Part shown: piece by piece, positions 24,606 through 32,588 of the stretch
Layout of the letters: each line of letters starts with the position of its first letter
How positions within the stretch are numbered: position 1 is the first letter of the stretch
From: Leptolyngbya sp. FACHB-60
GTDB lineage: Bacteria > Cyanobacteriota > Cyanobacteriia > Phormidesmidales > Phormidesmidaceae
NCBI RefSeq assembly: GCF_014695775.1
Contig: NZ_JACJOX010000046.1
Coordinates: 1-38,821 of the forward strand
Direction: 5' to 3'
DNA: 38,821 nucleotides
Program-made: the position numbers and the translations under genes
The notes under the pieces: model-generated
What the model was told of the DNA's origin: nothing
Seen by the model: the letters and a program-made list of their open reading frames with translations, nothing else
The model's database searches: none

Positions 24606-25361
24606 CTATAGCCCTGACGCCTGCCGAATTTCCTCTGTCGCTGCAATCTGCTCCTGGCTGAACCCGGCTTGTTCGAGGTGGTCGAGGTAGTCGCGGCTGG
24701 TGTAGCGGCTGTCTAAGCCTAGGGCCTGGCGGTAGTTTGCCGTGGCCTCAGTAGAATTTTCGGCTGACCAGTGGGCTAGTGCCAGCGCTACCCAGGGGTG
24801 GGGGTTGCCCGGCTCTAGCTCGGTGGCGGTTTGGGCGGCGGCGATCGCCTGCTCTCCCTGCCCCAATCGCTGGTAGGCCAGGCTGAGGTTATAGTGGGCA
24901 ATTTCGTTGTCGGGCTTCAGCTCGGCGGCGCGGGTGTGGGTGTCTACTGCCGCCTCTAGCTGTCCATCGACCAGATACACAATGCCCAGGGCGTTGAGGG
25001 CGGGCACGTGCTCTGGGCTGTAGCTCAGAGCGGTTTGTAGCGCATCAACGGCAGGGGCTGCAAACCCAGCGAGGTGCTGAGTCCAGCCCAGCAAGACCTG
25101 GCCTTCGGGGTTGCGGGGGTCGAGGGCGGCGGCGATCTTGAGGGTAGCGATCGCCCGTTCCATGTCTCCCTGCTGCCGAAAGGCCAGCCCCTCCTGTCGG
25201 TAGCGAGCCGCTGCCTGAGCATCCACCAAAAACATGGGTAACGCCAGATTCTCCAACGCCTCGGGGGAAAGCGTGGTGGACTGCCACGGCACCGTCGCCT
25301 CCCGCTGGCAGCCCGCCAGTGCCAAAGCCGTGCAGAGTATCCAACCAGAGACTTTTCCCAT
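24606..25361 (-). CDS. TPR-repeat lipoprotein
   Basis: 251 residues from ATG 25361, chosen because it gives a clean lipoprotein signal MGKVSGWILCTALALAGC with Cys18; a longer frame to 25481 would bury it. After the signal, at least five tetratricopeptide units follow (for example AARYRQEGLAFRQQGDMERAI and VPALNALGIVYLVDGQLEAA and IAHYNLSLAYQRLGQGEQAI in tandem at about 34-residue spacing). It probably acts as a scaffold on the membrane surface. Partner unknown. Confidence 0.85.
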   Translation of the reverse strand: MGKVSGWILCTALALAGCQREATVPWQSTTLSPEALENLALPMFLVDAQAAARYRQEGLAFRQQGDMERAIATLKIAAALDPRNPEGQVLLGWTQHLAGFAAPAVDALQTALSYSPEHVPALNALGIVYLVDGQLEAAVDTHTRAAELKPDNEIAHYNLSLAYQRLGQGEQAIAAAQTATELEPGNPHPWVALALAHWSAENSTEATANYRQALGLDSRYTSRDYLDHLEQAGFSQEQIAATEEIRQASGL

Positions 25362-25803
25362 AGATCGTGTTTGCTGGATTTGTTGAGGGGCTCGGGTTAA
25401 TACTCTATAAGCTTGGGCCTCAAACCGCTCTACGCCTAGTCTCCCCATCTCCTCCAATCCTCGATGTATTCCATACAGCACACCAGCCCCGCACCCCTGC
25501 TGTAGCGTAGCCTTGGGCGGTCCCTAATCCATCAGGGTGAAAGCTCAATAGCGGCCCCCTTGGGCCTGGCCCTAGCAATTAGCCTTTTCCCCACAGAGTT
25601 CTCCCTGAACTTTTTGGGGTCACCGTTTTATGGCATACCAATGCCGACTCTGCGATCGCCTACAAATAACTCTCCCAAGCAGCCCCAGCCGGTGGATGCA
25701 GCCTAGCCAAGCCGTTAGCGCTTACCTTTTGCTCTAGAATTTGGTCACGGCGGTTACCCTCCCGACGGCTCGGTTCTTAGTTCATTTCCCTCAACGGCAC
25801 CCT
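25362..25803. other. Intergenic region upstream of the branching enzyme gene
   Basis: About 440 nt between divergent genes, no supported ORF or clear promoter motif. One HIP1-related GCGATCGC lies near 25651. Confidence 0.4.
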
Positions 25804-27393
25804 ATGGCTACTGGATATCTCGCGCTTGTACTCCATGCCCATTTGCCCTATGTACGTCACCCCGAGAGTGATTACGTACTGGAGGAAGAGTGGCTCTACG
25901 AGGCGATTATCGAAACCTACGTGCCGCTGCTCACCATGTTTGAGGGGCTGAAGCGCGACGGCATCGACTTTAAGCTCACCATGAGCATGACCCCGCCCCT
26001 GGTCTCTATGCTGCGTGACCCGCTGCTGCAAGAGCGCTTCGACGCCCACCTGGCCATGCTCGAAGAACTCACCGAGCTAGAGGTTGAGCGCCACGTTCAT
26101 AACGGCCACCTGCAATACCTAGCTGAAACCTACGCCAAAGAGTTCAACCACGTGCGCAACGTGTGGGAGAGCTACAGCGGCGACCTGGTCACCGCCTTTA
26201 AGCAATACCAAGACAGCAATAACCTCGACATCATCACCTGCGGGGCCACCCACGGCTACCTGCCGCTGATGAAAATGTATCCCGAGGCTGTCTGGGCCCA
26301 AATTCAGGTCGCTGCCGAGCACTACGAAGACACCTTTGGGCAGCCCCCGAAGGGCATTTGGCTCCCCGAGTGCGCCTACTACGAGGGCCTCGAGCGCATG
26401 GTGGCCGACGCAGGTCTGCGCTACTTCCTCACCGATGGCCACGGCATTCTCTACGCTCGGCCCCGGCCTCGGTTTGGCAGCTACGCCCCCATCTTTACCG
26501 AGAGCGGTGTCGCCGCCTTTGGCCGCGATCACGAGTCGTCGCAGCAGGTTTGGTCGTCCCAGGTGGGCTATCCCGGCGCGCCTGAGTACCGCGAGTTTTA
26601 CCGCGACCTGGGTTGGGATGCCGAGTACGAATACATCAAGCCCTACATCATGCCCAACGGCCAGCGAAAGAATGTGGGCATCAAATATCACAAAATTACC
26701 GGCAAGGGTCTGGGCCTCTCCGACAAGCAGCTCTACGATCCCTACTGGGCCAAAGAAAAAGCTGCCGAGCACGCCGCCAATTTTATGTACAACCGCGAGC
26801 AGCAGATCGGCCACCTCCACGACCTGATGCAGCGCCCGCCGATCATTGTGTCACCCTACGACGCTGAGCTGTTTGGTCACTGGTGGTACGAAGGCCCCTG
26901 GTTCCTCGACTACCTGTTCCGCAAGAGCTGGTTTGACCAAAGCACTTACGAAATGACCCACCTGACCGACTATTTGCAGGGTCATCCCACCCAGCAGGTG
27001 GGTCGCCCCTCCCAGTCGAGCTGGGGCTATAAGGGTTTCCACGAATACTGGCTGAACGAGACCAACTCCTGGATTTACCCCCATCTGCACAAAGCTGCTG
27101 AGCGCATGATCGACTTGGCCAAGCGCGAACCCGCCGATGAGCTAGAGTGGCGCGCCCTCAACCAGGCGGCGCGGGAACTGCTGCTGGCGCAGTCGTCTGA
27201 CTGGGCCTTCATTATGCGTACCGGGACGATGGTGCCCTACGCCGTGCGGCGGACGCGATCGCACCTGATGCGCTTTCAAAAGCTGTGGGATGACATTCTG
27301 CGCGAAAAAATTGATTCCGGCTGGCTAGAGAAGATCGAAGTGGTCGACAACATCTTCCCCAATATCAACTACCGCGTCTATCGCCCGCTGTAG
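25804..27393 (+). CDS. GH57 1,4-alpha-glucan branching enzyme
   Basis: 529 residues from ATG 25804; a 21-residue upstream extension is rejected because MATGYLALVLHAHLPYVRHPE is the canonical GH57 start. The catalytic nucleophile is Glu189 in GIWLPECAYY and the acid/base Asp353 in IVSPYDAELFGHWW, corresponding to Glu183 and Asp354 of the characterised archaeal GH57 branching enzyme. The C-terminal helical domain (RELLLAQSSDWAFIMRTGTMVPYA) is present. It adds alpha-1,6 branches to glycogen in the cytosol, distinct from the GH13 GlgB. Confidence 0.9.
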   Translation: MATGYLALVLHAHLPYVRHPESDYVLEEEWLYEAIIETYVPLLTMFEGLKRDGIDFKLTMSMTPPLVSMLRDPLLQERFDAHLAMLEELTELEVERHVHNGHLQYLAETYAKEFNHVRNVWESYSGDLVTAFKQYQDSNNLDIITCGATHGYLPLMKMYPEAVWAQIQVAAEHYEDTFGQPPKGIWLPECAYYEGLERMVADAGLRYFLTDGHGILYARPRPRFGSYAPIFTESGVAAFGRDHESSQQVWSSQVGYPGAPEYREFYRDLGWDAEYEYIKPYIMPNGQRKNVGIKYHKITGKGLGLSDKQLYDPYWAKEKAAEHAANFMYNREQQIGHLHDLMQRPPIIVSPYDAELFGHWWYEGPWFLDYLFRKSWFDQSTYEMTHLTDYLQGHPTQQVGRPSQSSWGYKGFHEYWLNETNSWIYPHLHKAAERMIDLAKREPADELEWRALNQAARELLLAQSSDWAFIMRTGTMVPYAVRRTRSHLMRFQKLWDDILREKIDSGWLEKIEVVDNIFPNINYRVYRPL

Positions 27394-27502
27394 TGGGGCT
27401 GAATAAATTGATGGAAGGGCTGTCCTAAGCGAACAGCCGAGACGGCTATCCCACAAAGCTATGCCCAATCCTTGCGATCGCAGCATCTGGGTACTCTAAA
27501 CA

Positions 27503-27518
27503 CGACAGAATTCTGTCG
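27503..27518. promoter_or_regulatory. Perfect 16-bp palindrome upstream of the 27532 gene
   Basis: CGACAGAATTCTGTCG lies 13 nt before the ATG at 27532, flanked by a looser CTCTA/TAGAG pair. It could be a dimeric-repressor site or a hairpin occluding the start. No matching regulator is recognised. Confidence 0.5.
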
Positions 27519-27531
27519 CTAGAGCATACCT

Positions 27532-28383
27532 ATGGTGTATTGCATGGTCGTCAACCCTGGGAAAACGGTGCGGGTTTCTATTGGGGTCATGTTGCTGGGC
27601 CTAGTCGAAGTCTGCGGGGCGATCGCAAGCCCGGTGCGGGCTCAAGCAGGGCCGATCGCACCACCACGGGCCTATTGGGATGCCGTTGAAGATGGCAGAA
27701 CGCCAGAGCCCAACGAAGTTTTTAGAGACCTGACCGCCATCACCCGCCAAAACAACGCTCTAACTTGGAATGAACAGGGCCAAGTTTTAGTGACGACCTG
27801 GGCCGACTGGGCGGGTTATACCCAAAACGTGGGGAGTCGGCTGATTGTTACCCGCGATGTCTGGGTCACAGCTGCCCCCGACTTGCAGAGCTTTTGCAAA
27901 GCGTATACCCCAACCGCCGAGGTTCCCTTAGCGGCTCGCCTCGGGCAGGCGCTCGGTTTACCCCCTGAGCCTGCTGCCCAGGTGGCCAATCGTCAGGTGG
28001 TTGAAATTTGGGTCGATCCACAGTTTCTCTTTCGCCCTAGCCCCGACCCTGAGATTACTGACCACGAGGCCGAGCTGACCTTTCGCACCGCCAATGAATT
28101 CGTCTCGGTGCCGATCAGCTATCAGCACTGGTTTTATGCCCAATACGATCAGCGCTATCAATATCAGGGGCAGCCGATCGCAATCAATAGTGTAGAACCT
28201 CCTAGCGCTCTGCCCTATCCGTGGACTCAGCTAGGTTATACGTATGATTGGGGCGATCGCGCCGACTGGGCTACGCTTGACCCAACCCGCCCAGACAATG
28301 TGGGCTTGAGCGAGTTCGTGATTCGTCAGTGGTCGCCGATCGCAGTCCAAGCCGCGCAGCCGATTGATGATTACTGCCGCTAG
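27532..28383 (+). CDS. Secreted protein of unknown function
   Basis: 283 residues. A signal peptide is visible (hydrophobic VSIGVMLLGLVEVCGAIA, likely cut after VRA near residue 38). The mature part is rich in Trp, Tyr and Pro with no recognised domain; phrases such as LTWNEQGQVLVTTWADW, VEIWVDPQFLFRPSPDPEITD and LPYPWTQLGYTYDWGD stand out. Two Cys (SFCKAY, DDYCR at the very end) could form a disulfide. It is probably periplasmic. A start at MVVNPG, five codons in, is also possible. Confidence 0.7.
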   Translation: MVYCMVVNPGKTVRVSIGVMLLGLVEVCGAIASPVRAQAGPIAPPRAYWDAVEDGRTPEPNEVFRDLTAITRQNNALTWNEQGQVLVTTWADWAGYTQNVGSRLIVTRDVWVTAAPDLQSFCKAYTPTAEVPLAARLGQALGLPPEPAAQVANRQVVEIWVDPQFLFRPSPDPEITDHEAELTFRTANEFVSVPISYQHWFYAQYDQRYQYQGQPIAINSVEPPSALPYPWTQLGYTYDWGDRADWATLDPTRPDNVGLSEFVIRQWSPIAVQAAQPIDDYCR

Positions 28384-28834
28384 GGGCGCAAACTCAGACA
28401 CAAGGCAGGACGATCAGGGAATTTAAGAGGTTGCCGCCTCCCTCTTCTCCGCCTAGAATCATTCCCCGCAGAAATATTCTGTCAGAGGCACGCTTGGGTA
28501 CAACTGTATTAACTGTCATACATCCCTATTTCAGAGTGCAAATCCTAGGGCAGCCCCAATCAGGTAACTTGAGGTATGCGGCTTGGCATGCCTGGACTAG
28601 AGATAAATTTTTAGCGCAAGAAGTATTGCAAGTCACAAATATCAAGGTTAGTTATCAAATATGCAAGACTAAGACTAAACCAAAAATATGAAATTAACAC
28701 TGACTATTTTATTTAATCCTTTAGGACTGGGCATTCTTAGAAAGAGCCTCGAAATGATTTGAATGAATCTGGTCTTGCCAGAAAGCTTGATACATACTAT
28801 ATAGCTAACTAAACTTCTTAGAACTAGAAACATT
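28384..28834. other. AT-rich intergenic boundary, no gene
   Basis: Base composition shifts to AT-rich from about 28480 onward. An 86-codon frame (28431-28691) is Pro-rich then basic, without protein-like features, and is not credited. This marks the left edge of the accessory stretch. Confidence 0.5.
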
Positions 28835-29746
28835 ATGAAAAAACTCTCGCCAAATGCTATTCAAGCCTTGAAAGAAGCTTTAACTCATATCTACTGGAGG
28901 AAGCAGGATCTGCGTAGTTTTATCTATCACACGGTTGAAAACAAACTTTTTATTTCAACTATTGACTGGGATAACAACAGAAAAGCCGAGAGCGCAGGAA
29001 TACTAGTAGAGAGAATGATCGAGAGACCGGATCTGTATGAGAAAGATCTATTAAATCTGTTTGATGTCACAATGCATTTCGATGACTTTAGTCATTTAAA
29101 GCAATGGGACGATCCCGAAACAAAAATAACTAGGGCCAAGAATGCAGTTGATGCTTTAAGAAGGCATGCCAAAGGATATTTTCAGCTAAAAGAGGAAAAA
29201 GAAAAAGTTGAAGCGAGGAGAAGTGTTTTTGCAAGTATGCAAAAAGAGAAGGAAAGTTTCTCCAATATGATTGATGTTTTGAAAAGCGATTTTATGCGTT
29301 TAGTAGTGGAGAAGAATGCTCAGAAGAGGGGTTTTGCTTTCGAAAAATTTCTTAACAGCCTTTTTGTTCTATTTGACCTTGAACCGAAAGAGTCTTTTAG
29401 AATCGCTGGCGAGCAAATTGATGGAGCATTTTCTTTCGATGGCAACGATTTTCTGCTTGAAGCAAAATGGCAGGAAAAGCCTATTGATCTTAGTGATCTT
29501 TTTTCTTTTGGAGGAAAGATTGATGGACGGCTCAAGTTGACCCTTGGTCTAATAATTTCTATGAATGGATTTACCGAGAGTTATAATGAAAGTAATTCGT
29601 CATTACTCAAAGCAATGCTGCTGATGGATGGTACTGATTTGATGGCAGTTCTTGAAGGTCGAATAGATCTGAAAGACATGCTTTTTCGTAAAAGGCGGCA
29701 TGCTTCTGATACTGGTGATATCTTCTTTAAGTTCGGAGACATGTAG
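28835..29746 (+). CDS. Mrr-like PD-(D/E)XK restriction endonuclease-type protein
   Basis: 303 residues, clearly more AT-rich than its neighbours. Residues 1-110 are a helical domain of unclear family (ALKEALTHIYWRKQDLRSFI...). About 115-160 is a charged coiled coil (LKEEKEKVEARRSVFAS). About 162-260 is the nuclease fold: KRGFAFEKFL with Glu170, EQIDGAF with Asp196, and LLEAKW with Glu209 and Lys211, the full Mrr-type catalytic set. The helical N-terminal part resembles effector-associated adaptor domains of conflict systems in overall pattern, but this is inference. No methylase is near, so a type IV or abortive-type nuclease is more likely than type II. The start ATG 28835 is the first in frame. 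Confidence 0.78.
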   Translation: MKKLSPNAIQALKEALTHIYWRKQDLRSFIYHTVENKLFISTIDWDNNRKAESAGILVERMIERPDLYEKDLLNLFDVTMHFDDFSHLKQWDDPETKITRAKNAVDALRRHAKGYFQLKEEKEKVEARRSVFASMQKEKESFSNMIDVLKSDFMRLVVEKNAQKRGFAFEKFLNSLFVLFDLEPKESFRIAGEQIDGAFSFDGNDFLLEAKWQEKPIDLSDLFSFGGKIDGRLKLTLGLIISMNGFTESYNESNSSLLKAMLLMDGTDLMAVLEGRIDLKDMLFRKRRHASDTGDIFFKFGDM

Positions 29747-29760
29747 TGAGTGTGCTAGTG

Positions 29761-29916
29761 ATGGCAAATGAATGGCAAGAAACATTAGTTGAGCAGCAGA
29801 TTACATACACTCTGAACCTGAATGGTCGAATCGTTCTGATCGAAAACGTACCGGCTCGCGTTAATGAAGAAACAGGTGAGCAATTTTTCTCCTCCTCAAC
29901 TGTAGGGCACCTTTAG
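29761..29916 (+). pseudogene. Truncated YgiT/MqsA-like antitoxin fragment
   Basis: 51 codons from ATG 29761 to TAG 29914. The stretch TYTLNLNGRIVLIENVPARV followed by NEETGEQFF is characteristic of small cyanobacterial proteins annotated YgiT-type zinc-finger/MqsA antitoxin. Full-length relatives continue with a phrase like TVERLQ and more residues; here the frame breaks after SSSTVGHL, so the 3' part appears lost. No partner toxin is next to it. In-frame GTG codons at 29746, 29752 and 29758 could also serve as start; the first overlaps the nuclease stop. Confidence 0.5.
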
Positions 29917-30022
29917 TAGACGATTTTAGACTGATCAGAACCCGATCATTATGTTCAAGTGTTTACAACCACTCAAGCAGCGCCGCGTAAGACTAGCTCA
30001 TAAATAGCTTGGTTGAAACAAA

Positions 30023-30086
30023 GTGCAACTCAACACTTAGCTCTGTTGGGTTCTGCTAGGGCTTTACTCAATCTACGATGCCACTG
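30023..30086. repeat. Short interspersed repeat, copy A
   Basis: Begins GTGCAACTCAAC, contains TGTTGGGTT and ends CTCAATCTACGATGCCACTG. It aligns with copy B at 31035-31103 along most of its length with a few small gaps. It resembles the widespread TGTTGGGT...CCCAACCTACG bacterial intergenic repeat. Confidence 0.7.
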
Positions 30087-30199
30087 AAGCAGCCAGTTAG
30101 ATGGTTAAAGACCTAGAAGAATACAATTTTTGCTATGAGTCAGCAAAGTGTGTCATCACTTTGTGTGATCCATCGAAGGCAACTCTTGAGAACAAAGCA

Positions 30200-31003
30200 A
30201 TGGCTCTCAACAGTACATCAGGCCCGAAAGGTCAACGATCAATCTCGAAACGACAACTGGCACAACACATTGTCATACGAAGCACTGTAATAGGGCTGAT
30301 GTCAGGGGTCATACTGGGCGCCCTTTTTGGCTTTTTCCCACTTCCACTTCTCTTGATCTTTACAGGAATAGTCGGTGCTGGCTTGGGCTTAGGACTGGGG
30401 TTAATTAATGGGCTACTGTTGAGTGCTATAACGTGCCTATTTTTTTACCCACTACGGTCAATTTGGCTCTATCACCTCATAGCCAAAGTTATAGGTGCTT
30501 TGATAGGTGGGGGCGGGGCCGCTGTCTTTGGGCCTTGGTATTTTTCATCGCAAGCAATCACGCCCAGTTCAGCCGTAGAAATCGGCTTTGGCTCTGTAAT
30601 AGCGTCGATCATTGCTGGCTGGGCTGGCGGGCTAGCGGGGCAAAACATTGCCCAGTGGTATGAACAAAAAAGTGTAGCTGCTCAGCACGAATCAATAACT
30701 AGACAAACTTCGTCTGGTGCAAACTCTTTGCAGAAGTTGAAGCGACATTTGGGCAATATTTCATTGTTACAAAAGGCCGGTTGGATTAGTGTTGCCATCT
30801 TCTCATTGCTTAGCTTTTTTCTGAGAAACAGGGTTCTGCGGTTTCTAGTCTGCGGTGATCTGGTTACAGACGCGTATTCTTGTCTCCCATCTCCTCGCCT
30901 TTATACTTCAGTCATAGAAGGCTTTAAATTCGCTTTTCCTATTACCTTTCTAATCGCGTTGATAGTGGTACTACTGCAACGACTATATACAAGGCGTATA
31001 TAG
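30200..31003 (+). CDS. Glycine-rich polytopic membrane protein, unknown
   Basis: 267 residues from ATG 30200; an in-frame ATG at 30101 would add 33 residues with three Cys, and neither start has a convincing ribosome-binding site. After a basic N-terminus (KGQRSISKRQLAQH), about four Gly/Ala/Leu-rich helices follow (STVIGLMSGVILGALFGFF, LIFTGIVGAGLGLGLGLI, VIGALIGGGGAAVFGPW, SVIASIIAGWAGGLAGQ), then a polar loop of roughly 50 residues and two more helices (AGWISVAIFSLLSFFL, FAFPITFLIALIVVLLQ). The glycine-zipper helices recall pore-formers or small channel-like proteins. It is bracketed by two related short repeats. Confidence 0.6.
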   Translation: MALNSTSGPKGQRSISKRQLAQHIVIRSTVIGLMSGVILGALFGFFPLPLLLIFTGIVGAGLGLGLGLINGLLLSAITCLFFYPLRSIWLYHLIAKVIGALIGGGGAAVFGPWYFSSQAITPSSAVEIGFGSVIASIIAGWAGGLAGQNIAQWYEQKSVAAQHESITRQTSSGANSLQKLKRHLGNISLLQKAGWISVAIFSLLSFFLRNRVLRFLVCGDLVTDAYSCLPSPRLYTSVIEGFKFAFPITFLIALIVVLLQRLYTRRI

Positions 31004-31034
31004 TCGAATAACACTGAATTAAGGCTAACGAGAA

Positions 31035-31103
31035 GTGCAACCCAGCATTAGAATCGGCTTCGTTGGGTCACACTAGCGCTTTGCCCAACCTACGGTGTTG
31101 CTG
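31035..31103. repeat. Short interspersed repeat, copy B
   Basis: Begins GTGCAACCCAGC, contains CGTTGGGT and ends GCCCAACCTACGGTGTTGCTG. Same orientation and type as copy A at 30023-30086. The two copies bracket the membrane protein gene. Confidence 0.7.
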
Positions 31104-31104
31104 T

Positions 31105-31233
31105 ACTGCGATCGCCAAAAGTTTGCAAGAGTTAAAGACAGTTTGGCCTACGGTAACTCCTCCAGAAACACTGGTCAAAGCGATCGCCGATGTCCATATT
31201 TTGGTCTTACAGGTCGAACAGCGCGGTTCCTAA
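31105..31233 (+). pseudogene. Possible C-terminal remnant of a lost gene
   Basis: An open frame entered from copy B without a start codon gives 42 protein-like residues (AIAKSLQELKTVWPTV..., KAIADVHILVLQVEQRGS) and then a stop. The sequence is helical and plausible as the tail of a real protein, but no family is recognised. Copy B would be the truncation point. Confidence 0.3.
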
Positions 31234-31414
31234 GTAGCTACTGCCGGGGCACTAACAGTGATGCACAGCGGCCTTTGGTAGCGATGGGCCAAATTTATGG
31301 ATATGTCGGGATTAGCTATGGAGGGCTCAGCTACAGTGGGCGAAACGTGGCAAAATGCCTGCGATGACCCTTCAGGGTCGGTCTTTGACCATCGCCTTTG
31401 TTGCACCTTGCCCC

Positions 31415-32044
31415 ATGGAAATTGACCCCGAGCTGCTAGACCCCTCAACGCGCTATAAGCTGCTGATTGGCAGCGTCGTGCCCCGGCCGATCGCCTTTGT
31501 TTCCAGTCTGTCGCCCGAGGGCGTGGCCAACCTGGCCCCCTTCTCCTACTTCAATGCTGCCGGCCACAAGCCCCTGGCGCTGATGTTCAGCATTAGCCTC
31601 AAGCCCGACGGCAGCGAAAAAGACACCCTGCGCAACGTGCGCCCCCCCAGCGAAGGCGGCACTGGTGAATACGTAATCAACCTGGCGGTTGAATCCTATG
31701 CCCACCAGGTGGCGGAATGTGCTGAGCCGCTGCCCTACGGCGAGTCAGAATTTGACTATGTGAACCTGTCGCCCGCCCCCAGCCGAGTGATAAAACCGCC
31801 CCGCGTGGCCGAGTCACCCGTGGCCTTTGAGTGCCCCACCCTGCAAATTGTGCCAGTGGGTGAGTTTCACATTGTGATTGGCCAGGTGGTGCACCTGTTT
31901 GTGCGCGACGACGTGCTCGGCGAGAATAACCGCATTGATGTTGACAAAGTGGGGGCGATCGGGCGGATGGCGGGCTATGAATACTGCCGCACGGGCGATC
32001 GCTTTGAAATTCCCAACGGCTTTCCTAAGCAGCCCCAGGTCTAG
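31415..32044 (+). CDS. Flavin reductase-like domain protein (FMN-binding split barrel)
   Basis: 209 residues from ATG 31415; a 20-residue upstream extension lacks conservation. Family motifs are IGSVVPRPIAFVSSLSPEGVANLAPFSYFNAAG and HKPLALMFSI (FMN pocket), EYVINLAVESYAHQV, and late FHIVIGQVVHLFVRDDVL. These proteins bind FMN and reduce it with NAD(P)H, or act as flavin-dependent oxidoreductases. Cytosolic. The next gene, a deaminase, starts 37 nt downstream and may be co-transcribed. Confidence 0.9.
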   Translation: MEIDPELLDPSTRYKLLIGSVVPRPIAFVSSLSPEGVANLAPFSYFNAAGHKPLALMFSISLKPDGSEKDTLRNVRPPSEGGTGEYVINLAVESYAHQVAECAEPLPYGESEFDYVNLSPAPSRVIKPPRVAESPVAFECPTLQIVPVGEFHIVIGQVVHLFVRDDVLGENNRIDVDKVGAIGRMAGYEYCRTGDRFEIPNGFPKQPQV

Positions 32045-32081
32045 TGGCATGATAGGTGAGCAATCAATTGGAGCGCGGCGA

Positions 32082-32555
32082 ATGAGCGATGTGAGTGAGC
32101 ACGATTTGGGCCATGTGCGGCGGGCGATAGCCCTTTCCCATAGCGCCCGCGAAGCTGGTAACCGCCCCTTTGGGGCCGTGCTGGCCGATGCCTCAGGCCA
32201 GGTGCTGGCCGAAGCCGAAAACAACCAGATCACCGAGCAAGACTGCACCGGCCACGCCGAAACCGTGCTGCTGCGCCAAATGGACAAAGGGTTGAGTCCA
32301 GACACTCTCAAAGACTGCACCCTCTACGCCAGCACCGAACCCTGCCCCATGTGCGCTGGGGCGATCTTTTGGAGTGGGGTAGGGCGGCTGATGTATGCCT
32401 TGGGCAGCGATCGCCTCTACAGTCTCCAGGGCGAATCTCCCTCTCAGCTGCATTTAGGCAGCCGCGAGGTGCTTAAGCACGGCAAGCGCCCGGTTGAAGT
32501 CATTGGTCCCGTGCTTGAAGACGAGGCCCTGAAAGCCTTTGAGGGTTTTTTCTAA
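32082..32555 (+). CDS. Nucleoside deaminase (cytidine/guanine deaminase fold)
   Basis: 157 residues from ATG 32082, with GGAG 8 nt before it; an ATG at 32049 is in frame and would add 11 residues. Zinc site: His and the catalytic Glu in TGHAETVLLR, two Cys in TEPCPMCAGAI. The N-terminal phrase REAGNRPFGAVLAD is typical of guanine deaminase/TadA-like enzymes. The exact base is uncertain. It probably shares a transcript with the upstream flavin reductase-like gene. Confidence 0.88.
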   Translation: MSDVSEHDLGHVRRAIALSHSAREAGNRPFGAVLADASGQVLAEAENNQITEQDCTGHAETVLLRQMDKGLSPDTLKDCTLYASTEPCPMCAGAIFWSGVGRLMYALGSDRLYSLQGESPSQLHLGSREVLKHGKRPVEVIGPVLEDEALKAFEGFF

Positions 32556-32588
32556 ACTTTTTGCCGTTGATTTAACCATCCTGGGGTT

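Noticed and set aside
28431..28691. 86-codon frame after the secreted protein gene
   Set aside because: Pro-rich then Lys/Thr-rich with no domain or signal; spans the composition change.
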